DNA from: Chara braunii | Taxonomy: Eukaryota; Streptophyta; Charophyceae; Charales; Characeae | Assembly: GCA_003427395.1 (NCBI GenBank) | Contig: BFEA01000061.1 | Coordinates: forward strand, 3,492,830-3,519,246 | Reading direction: 5' to 3' | DNA length: 26,417 bases | Shown: positions 21,052 through 26,417 of the stretch, piece by piece | Layout of the letters: each line of letters starts with the position of its first letter | How positions within the stretch are numbered: the first letter of the stretch is position 1 | Made by a program: the position numbers and the translations under genes | The notes under the pieces: model-generated | What the model was told of the DNA's origin: nothing | What the model saw: only the letters and a program-made list of their open reading frames with translations | Database searches by the model: none

Positions 21052-21177
21052 GGGCCTCGCTCCACTACTCTTGACATGCACAAAAGACAAAAAAATCATG
21101 GCGCTGTATAGTTCCATGTTCTAGCAGAAGATTCACTCTCATTTTGCACATTTCGAGAATAGTGGAGCCGCGAGGCC
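21052..21177. mobile_element. MITE family 1, copy D
   Basis: GGGCCTCGCTCCACTACTCT at the left end, AGTGGAGCCGCGAGGCC at the right. The interior (TTCCATGTTCTAGCAGAAGA) is in the opposite orientation to copy C. Confidence 0.88.
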
Positions 21178-21227
21178 TATCCATTTGCCTTGGCCATCAC
21201 GCGGGAAGAGCTGTCATTCCTTGTTTT

Positions 21228-21298
21228 AACCCCCCCTCAATTACTCCCCCTTCAATTAACCCCCCCTCCATTACCCCCCCTTCAATTAACCCCCTCTC
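21228..21298. repeat. C-rich tandem repeat (CCCCCTTCAATTAAC-type)
   Basis: About four units of 15-18 bp with a C6-7 run and TCAATTA(A/C) or TCCATTAC. It sits between MITE copies D and E. Confidence 0.8.
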
Positions 21299-21305
21299 AC
21301 TCATT

Positions 21306-21435
21306 GGGCGGCCTCGCTCCACCACTCACCCAATGCCTGCCCAAATGGAGAATGAATGTTCCGCTAGAACATGGGAAAATACACGGCGATAATTTTTTGT
21401 CTTTTGAGGATGTGCTGAGTGGTAAAGCGCGGCGC
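21306..21435. mobile_element. MITE family 1, copy E (diverged)
   Basis: GGCGGCCTCGCTCCACCACTC at the left end, interior CGCTAGAACATGGGAAAATA, right end degraded (GAGTGGTAAAGCGCGGCGC). Confidence 0.7.
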
Positions 21436-21460
21436 TTTATCTATGGGTATAGATATAGTT

Positions 21461-21589
21461 GGCCTTGCTCCACTACTGCTCGCCTTGCCAAATGTGTAAA
21501 ATATGCCGAACGCATCTGTCCAGTTTTCATGGAAAGATACACGCGCCACCACTTGTCAGACGGTTTGAAAGCGCAGTGGATCGAGGCCC
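21461..21589. mobile_element. MITE family 1, copy F (diverged)
   Basis: GGCCTTGCTCCACTACTGCTC at the left end and GCAGTGGATCGAGGCCC at the right; interior TTTTCATGGAAAGATACACG. The central part is the most diverged of the set. Confidence 0.72.
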
Positions 21590-21868
21590 AAAATTTTTCC
21601 TCATTATCGGTAGCGGCTGCACAAAGAGAAGCAGGAGGGGGGAAAACAAAACAAAAAAAAAAAAAAAAAAAGAAGAAGAAGAAGAAGAAGAAGAATCAGG
21701 AGAGGGAACGACAGAGAGAGACACAGAAGATCAGCACAGCGGCTATTCCACCTTTAATGTAATTTTTTATCGCTTCCGAAAAAAAAAAAAAAAAAAAGAA
21801 GATGAGCACAGCAGACACATGGGAGAATGGCGATGGTGATGATTACCGACTACGTGTTTTCTTCTTCT

Positions 21869-21899
<31 letters not shown>

Positions 21900-21905
21900 C
21901 GATTA
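21590..21905. other. Gene-free stretch with A-, GAA- and T-tracts
   Basis: Poly-A to GAA run at about 21650-21695, A-run at 21780-21797 and a T-run at about 21868-21899. No gene. Confidence 0.6.
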
Positions 21906-23350
21906 CGTTAATCGAAAGAAAAACGTCACAGATCACACCGATCTCAGACTGCTATGTCGGGGAGGTCAAGATGACATGGATGATCGCTCGCCGGTAATCA
22001 CGGGCATGATGACGTCAATTAAGATCATGATGACAATATTAAATGGATGATGATCAGGTGCATGCTGACGTGGATGATTACCTGCATGATGGCTCCCTCT
22101 CTCCGAGCCTTCCCTGCTTCGTCAACCTTTCAGCAAAATTCTTTCTTTACTTAAAAAAAAAAAAAAAAAAGAGCACTGCCGCATCTGTCGACCTTTCAGC
22201 AAAATTATTTCTTGAGTCTTGACTGTTAAAAAAAAAAAAAAAAAAAACCAATTGCAAGAACACGGCCACGTCCGCTCCCACGTGGATGATGTAACTGTCG
22301 ATGTGGCAGTGGAGATGTGAGCTTCTTTTCCTTCGTATCTGAGCTAGGCTACCACCTGGGCCGCCCGTGTCACCTTGTTTGCCCGGGCGGCCCGGCCGTG
22401 CAAGGGCCAAAAAAGGTCCCAGCAAAAAAAAACAAAAAACAAAAAACAAAACGAAAATCCAAAAAATCTGAAAAAAAGTTATGTTACGCAGAAAAATACA
22501 CTGAACAACGTTGGCCTCAGGGTCACATGACTCACGTCGAAATTCTTTACCAAGTTTAAAAGAGCAAATAAAGTTATTATTATTACTATTATTTTTGTTA
22601 AGTTTTTTTTTGTTTGTTTTTTTCGCACGGGCGGGCCACTCTCTGGTAACCTAGTATCTGAGTTAAAAAAGAAGAGCTTTTCGTATCTGATTAAAAAAAA
22701 AAAAGAGCTGCTTTTTCTTCGCATCCGAGTAAAAAAAAATAAATTAAAAATGAAAAAGGACTACGTGTTCTGCAAGCTCATATCTCCACTGCCACATCGA
22801 CACGTTCAGCATCCACGTGGGAGCGGACGTGGCCGTGTTCTTGCAAAAGTATTTATTATTATTTTTTTTAACAGTCAACAAATATTTCTGCTGATTGGTC
22901 GACAGATGTGGCAGTGCTCTGGTGATTTTTTTTTTTAACATTTTTTTTTTAACAGTCAAGAAATAATTTTGCTGCAAGGTTGACGAAGCAAGGGATTATC
23001 ATGCTGAAGGGTTGACGAAGAAATGCCACGTGCATGCACACGTGGCACGGCCAGGTGAAGGAATCTGGTCACAAAAACGCAACCACGAACATTCAGAGGA
23101 ACGACACCCGATCTATTACCTGTTATGATCCCGCCCAATTCTTGATGCGAAACTCGCGCAATCCTCAACCCTTCAGCAAAATTCTTTCATCCACGTCAGC
23201 ATGCACGTGATCAATCATCATCCATTCAATCTTGTCATCATGATTTTTTTTAGTATTGACGTAATCATGCACGTGATTACCATGTCATCCTGACCTCCGC
23301 GACATGGCAGTCTGAGAGCGGTGTGATCATTACGTTTTTCTTGCTCTAGA
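21906..23350. mobile_element. Large interrupted palindrome (foldback element), ~1.4 kb
   Basis: The left arm (about 21906-22328) and right arm (about 22780-23350) are inverted copies. Matching blocks include GATCACACCG near 21931 with CGGTGTGATC near 23319, GTGCATGCTGACGTGGATGA near 22060 with TCATCCACGTCAGCATGCAC near 23189, CTTCGTCAACCTT near 22119 with AAGGTTGACGAAG near 22976, and AACACGGCCACGTCCGCTCC near 22259 with its complement near 22820. The right arm has about 185 bp extra (roughly 22990-23170). The spacer contains a GC hairpin (GGGCCGCCCG/CGGGCGGCCC, about 22369-22403). No coding frame. It resembles foldback or long-TIR non-autonomous transposons. Confidence 0.82.
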
Positions 23351-23364
23351 CAACGTATAGAGCC

Positions 23365-23422
23365 ATCATGCAGGTAATCATCCACGTCATGTCATGATGA
23401 CGTGGATGATTACCTGCATGAT
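23365..23422. repeat. 58-bp perfect palindrome with 6-bp centre
   Basis: 26-bp arms at 23365-23390 and 23397-23422 (ATCATGCAGGTAATCATCCA and its mirror) are perfect inverted repeats. The right arm sequence also occurs at 22069-22089 inside the large foldback. Confidence 0.93.
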
Positions 23423-23451
23423 ATCTACACATATGTATATATGGTCTACGA

Positions 23452-23528
23452 CTATATATCGTCAAACAGAGCTGGACGGTTTAGGGTTTAGGCAGAGAGG
23501 GTGAAGAAGACAACAAACGAGGGGCTGT
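23452..23528 (-). repeat. Truncated tandem copy of the hammerhead-bearing repeat
   Basis: CTATATATCGTCAAA ... AACAAACGAGGGGCTGT parallels the first 77 bp of the next copy (23531 onward). It stops just where the ribozyme stem III strand would begin, so it lacks the ribozyme. Confidence 0.85.
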
Positions 23529-23530
23529 TA

Positions 23531-23690
23531 CTATATATATCGTCAAATAGAACTGCCCGGTAAACCGTAGGCAGAGAGGGAGAAGAGGACAACAAACGAG
23601 GGGCTGTGACAAACTGTTTCGTCGGAGTTTCACCGACTCATCAGGAGGCTGAACCCTCAACAGTCTGTAGAATCCCCTCACTGATTACAC
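23531..23690 (-). mobile_element. Retrozyme-like repeat unit carrying a type III hammerhead
   Basis: A unit shared with 23452-23528 and with the remnant at 5161-5242. Flanking the ribozyme, its minus strand is pyrimidine-rich. Plant retrozymes are non-autonomous LTR elements of about 1 kb with such ribozymes in each LTR. No primer-binding site, polypurine tract or second direct LTR could be identified, so the element type is inference. Confidence 0.6.
23598..23679 (-). ncRNA. Type III hammerhead ribozyme (intact core)
   Basis: Minus strand, 5'-3': ACAGACTG (23668-23661), TT, GAGG, loop GTTCAG, CCTC, CTGATGA (23644-23638), GTCGG, loop TGAAACT, CCGAC, GAAA (23620-23617), CAGTTTGT (23616-23609). 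All 11 invariant core bases are present. Stem I has 4 pairs, stem II 5 and stem III 8 with one G-U; GAGGGG/CCCCTC (23679-23674 with 23603-23598) extends stem III beyond an internal loop. Loops 1 and 2 share UUCA/UGAA complementarity that could give the tertiary contact of natural hammerheads. The predicted cleavage site is after GUU, between 23659 and 23658; GUU fits the NUH rule but is less usual than GUC. Confidence 0.93.
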
Positions 23691-23851
23691 TGTAAGTGAT
23701 AATCCACCTTAACCAAAATCAAAGTAGACTATCACTCACCCACACCAGATGGAAAACTCTACAGACTGTCGGTTCACACCCCATCACAAGCCAGCAAAAC
23801 ACCCACGAAACAAAGAAAGGTCTGTCACAGCCAAAAAGTACACTCCAGACA
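23691..23851. repeat. Left arm of a 160-bp inverted repeat
   Basis: Near-identical, inverted, to 26258-26417, with only a few substitutions and one 1-base indel. It contains the decayed second ribozyme copy (23761-23826). Confidence 0.95.
23761..23826 (+). ncRNA. Decayed hammerhead copy in opposite orientation
   Basis: Aligning the minus strand of 23716-23832 with the plus strand of 23602-23715 shows continuous homology. In ribozyme sense (plus strand) ACAGACTGTC, GGTTCA, CACGAAAC and GTCTGTCACAGCC remain. The CTGATGA core is now ATCACAA and stem II no longer pairs, so it is a non-functional relic. Confidence 0.65.
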
Positions 23852-23915
23852 CGCCGCTGGCACTAGAGGCACAGCATGGCCGCGTAGTGACGGCCCCGAC
23901 CACTGCCGCTCGACC

Positions 23916-23962
<47 letters not shown>

Positions 23963-24255
23963 CTGAAAAGCGTCCTTCCCTCCAGAATCGCCTAGCCTCC
24001 TCGCTTCTTTCCTGCTCTTCTCTTCTTCCTTTGCATGTACAGGGCATGAACATGGAGATGGGGAGAGAGGGATTTGTACATTCAAAATTAATTTGGTAGA
24101 TTATCCCAGTCCTGGCAATCTCAGCTACTGCGGGGGAAGGGAGACGAATCGGTCTTTTGTTTTCCTCTGTCGCTAGAAAGCGATTGATTAGCTGTTTCTA
24201 TGACTGTATAACTCGATCGCGGATAGAGGGAACCGAAAGTGGGCGTTTGGGTTGC

Positions 24256-24259
<4 letters not shown>
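23852..24259. other. Gene-free stretch with (GT)n
   Basis: (GT)n at 23922-23958; otherwise nothing recognised. Confidence 0.6.

Positions 24260-24339
<80 letters not shown>
24260..24339. repeat. (GA)n microsatellite
   Basis: About 39 uninterrupted GA units. Confidence 0.96.
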
Positions 24340-24341
<2 letters not shown>

Positions 24342-24531
24342 TATGCCAAATCATAATCGCAAAATATTAAAATGCTTATAATAAAAGAGTGCACACACAC
24401 ACCCTTTTTGTTGCAAGACAAGAATCACCCACCACACTAGGCCCTCGCTGAGAAAGTGGAGAACGGAAGGAAGGAGTAGTTAGGGTTACAGGTCCGAAGT
24501 TTTTTTTCTTTTTTTAAAGAACGGGTTCGAA

Positions 24532-24764
24532 CTTCTATGTTGGGTTTACCCTGCATTTCATTTCACCACACTCACTACCGTCTTCACCCGAATAGAACGC
24601 CCGGTCATTATAGCTGCATTTGGCCCACCTTTCAGTCCAGATGCAGCAATAATGACCGGGCGTTCTATTCGGGTGAAGACGGTAGGCCCTCGCTGAGAAA
24701 GTAGAGCACGAAAGACAGACATGATTTGTGTGAAATGAAATGCAGGGTAAACCCAAAATAGAAG
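24532..24764. mobile_element. Nested inverted repeat: outer 38-bp and inner 44-bp arms
   Basis: Outer arms 24532-24570 and 24727-24764 (CTTCTAT...GGGTTTACCCTGCATTTCA and complement) enclose inner arms 24576-24619 and 24641-24684. The inner arms match at 43 of 44 positions around a 21-nt loop. AGGCCCTCGCTGAGAAAGT at 24440-24458 recurs at 24684-24702. The whole could be a hairpin transposon; the inner part could fold as a small-RNA precursor. Confidence 0.85.
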
Positions 24765-24775
24765 ATGTTTGGTTG

Positions 24776-24872
24776 ATTTGATTGGTTTGATCGGTTGGTT
24801 GATTGGTTGGTGGGTGGGTGGGTTGATTGGTTGGTTGGTTGGCTTGATTGGCTGGTTTGATTTTTTGGTTGA
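24776..24872. repeat. Degenerate (TTGG/TTGA)n tract
   Basis: Low-complexity GATTGGTTGG-type repeats. The Asn/Gln/Pro-rich frame on the minus strand is a repeat artefact. Confidence 0.85.
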
Positions 24873-24966
24873 TGGATCAACAGGGATGATGTTGCTGAAA
24901 TGAATGCAGAGTAAACGAAACACAGAAGATGGTTGGTTTGTTGGTTTTTCTTTTATTTGTTGAATA

Positions 24967-25048
24967 TTTGATTGGTTTGCTTGATTGGTTTGCTTGATTG
25001 GTTTGCTTGATTGGTTTGCTTGATTGGTTTGCTTGATTGGTTGGTTAG
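24967..25048. repeat. 13-bp tandem repeat GTTTGCTTGATTG
   Basis: Five to six near-perfect tandem units. Confidence 0.92.
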
Positions 25049-25149
25049 GTGGATCATGCTCACCCTCTGCAACCTCCGGCACAGACCCCCATATGCTGAA
25101 ACATCCATGACAAGGAAATGGGCATTTGGGGGGGAGGGGGAGGGTGAAT

Positions 25150-25436
25150 GGCATTTTGGGATCAAAAAAATGGCACAATGTGATTGAAAAATGGCACTGC
25201 GACAAGAAATGATATTCCAGGACGAAAACAATGGCATTTTGGGACCGAAGCAATGGCTTTTCAGGACCAAAACAATTGCATCGTGGCCCAAAAAATGGCA
25301 ATGGGGCCAAAAAATGGAAATGGGGCCAAAAAATGGCGTTTGGGGGCCAAAAAAATGGCAGCTTGGGACCAAAAAATGGTATTTTGAGATCAAAATGGCA
25401 TTTTGGGCCAAATTAATGACATTTTGCGATGGAAAA
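25150..25436. repeat. Degenerate tandem repeat of GGGACCAAAAAATGGCATTTT type
   Basis: About thirteen units of 17-24 bp, each centred on AAAATGGCA with GGGACC/GGGGCC spacers. The minus-strand frame of FGPKMPFF-like residues derives from the repeat. Confidence 0.88.
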
Positions 25437-26257
25437 ATAATATCTTGGTTAGCGGAAGGAAATGAGAGGACAGAAGAGGAGAGAGGATCCACCAGAGGAG
25501 GGTATAGGAATTGAAAGTGCTTGCATTTGGATGACTACTTGGTAAACGCAACCTTTGGATTGCACTTTTTTATTCAAAACCAAAGTGCGTGACTTGAGTA
25601 ATTTCAAATTCCTCTTTTTTTGTTATTGGATAAGATAAAATGACAATCATAACACCTGTGTCATCCAATACATGCAAACTCCCTCCATGTTACAAAATAA
25701 GAATTAAAAAAAAAAAAAAAGAATCTTTGGTGCAGAAGGTTTTCAAACAGATAGAAACTGAGAAGCAAGGTGAGTGTGGGGATTTCCCACTCAACTCCAC
25801 ACAAACTTGGGGGACCTTGCACATAGTGAAAAATAATAAAAAAGTTGAAAAAACAAAGAAATAAATGAAAGAAAAAAGAAAATTAACTAATACAGTAAAG
25901 GGAGAAAAGAAGGGGGAAAAGGTTCGAAAAACAAAAGCTTGCCTTTTTTCTTCTGCGCATTTTGCTCGCGCTGTTTGTTACGAATTTCAAACGTACTCCT
26001 AATTTTCTTTCTATTTGGAAACATTAAAAATTGATGTTTGCTGTGCAGGTGAACCTGCGTTGGGCCCATCGTCTCCACTCCTTAACCATGTCGATCCTTT
26101 TCTTATCCATTTCGATCCTGCCTTATCCGGTGTGATAGTTGTAAAGTAAGAAAAAAAGGAAAGTTTTTTTTAAAGGCTGATGTTCATTGTGAGAATGTGG
26201 TACGTCAAGATTCATTCTACCTTATATATATATATATATGTCTGGAGTGTATATATA
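25437..26257. other. Gene-free AT-rich stretch
   Basis: No gene recognised. It contains an A-run (25707-25721) and a TA repeat with two TGTCTGGAGTGTA copies at its right edge (26222-26270). Confidence 0.55.
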
Positions 26258-26417
26258 TGTCTGGAGTGTATTTTTGGCTGTGACAGACCTTTCTTTGTTT
26301 CGTGGATGTTTTGCTGGCTTGTGATGGGGTGTGAACCGACAGTCTGTAAAGTTTTCCATCTGGTGTGGGTGAGTGATAGTCTACTTTGATTTTGGTTAAG
26401 GTAGATTATCATTTACA
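26258..26417. repeat. Right arm of the 160-bp inverted repeat, cut by the window end
   Basis: Inverted copy of 23691-23851. It includes a second copy of the decayed ribozyme relic, in minus-strand sense at about 26282-26347. The copy runs to the last base of the window, so it probably continues. Confidence 0.93.

Noticed and set aside
23477-23492. Telomere-like TTTAGGG pair in the truncated repeat copy
   Set aside because: Only two units, and the sister copy reads GGTAAACCGTAGGC at the same place, so it is a substitution variant and not a telomeric tract.
24524-24535. GGGTTCGAACT resembling a tRNA B-box
   Set aside because: No acceptor stem, A-box or anticodon arm at a workable distance; the same holds for the other GGTTCGA matches in the window.
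24558-25492. Minus-strand Asn/Gln/Pro and FGPKMPF-like frames up to 250 codons
   Set aside because: They follow the TTGG/TTGA, 13-bp and AAAATGGCA repeats and have no domain.

Overview
This is eukaryotic, nuclear, green-lineage-type DNA. The window has one recognisable cellular gene, many short simple repeats, small inverted-repeat transposons, one decayed LINE and hammerhead-ribozyme elements. The very dense microsatellites, the plant-type zf-RVT LINE and the long intron-free BCD1 gene would fit a large repeat-rich streptophyte genome (a charophycean alga such as Chara is my best guess). No marker gene settles this. Three single N positions and an intact Nextera mate-pair junction show that it is a short-read assembly with unresolved joins.

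Layout. 1-2435: GA/CT microsatellites and CCAGGTTC hairpin repeats, no gene. 2436-5069 (minus): BCD1/ZNHIT6-like box C/D snoRNP assembly factor with an unusually long acidic tail. 5138-5242: remnant of a ribozyme-bearing repeat just upstream of that gene. 6127-7056: small inverted-repeat elements, one with its empty site preserved nearby. 7057-9650: no convincing gene. 9656-14580: AT-rich DNA with degenerate tandem repeats and no gene. 14581-14970: tandem duplications. 15413-16044: two long GAA/AAG tracts around a ~150-bp segment that carries a type I hammerhead motif. 16304-16551: a foldback element, then the adapter junction. 16552-19612: 3' part of a LINE with RT palm, zf-RVT and A-rich tail, broken by a stop and an internal duplication. 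20098-20487: long dinucleotide tracts. 20864-21589: cluster of four MITE copies. 21906-23350: large interrupted palindrome. 23452-23851: tandem and palindromic repeat unit with a complete type III hammerhead ribozyme. 24532-24764: nested hairpin. 26258-26417: inverted copy of part of the ribozyme unit, running off the window.

The most notable result is two distinct hammerhead ribozyme classes within 8 kb. One is a textbook type III motif (minus strand, 23609-23668) inside a foldback repeat; the opposite arm is a decayed copy in the other orientation. The other is a type I motif (minus strand, 15750-15794) in which core positions 3 and 8 have both changed, giving U-A where the canonical C-G pair would be. 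The first resembles plant retrozymes and the second the ribozymes of Penelope-like elements, but neither element body is visible here. The cellular gene and the mobile DNA do not form a pathway; their only link is that a ribozyme-repeat remnant lies in the upstream region of BCD1.
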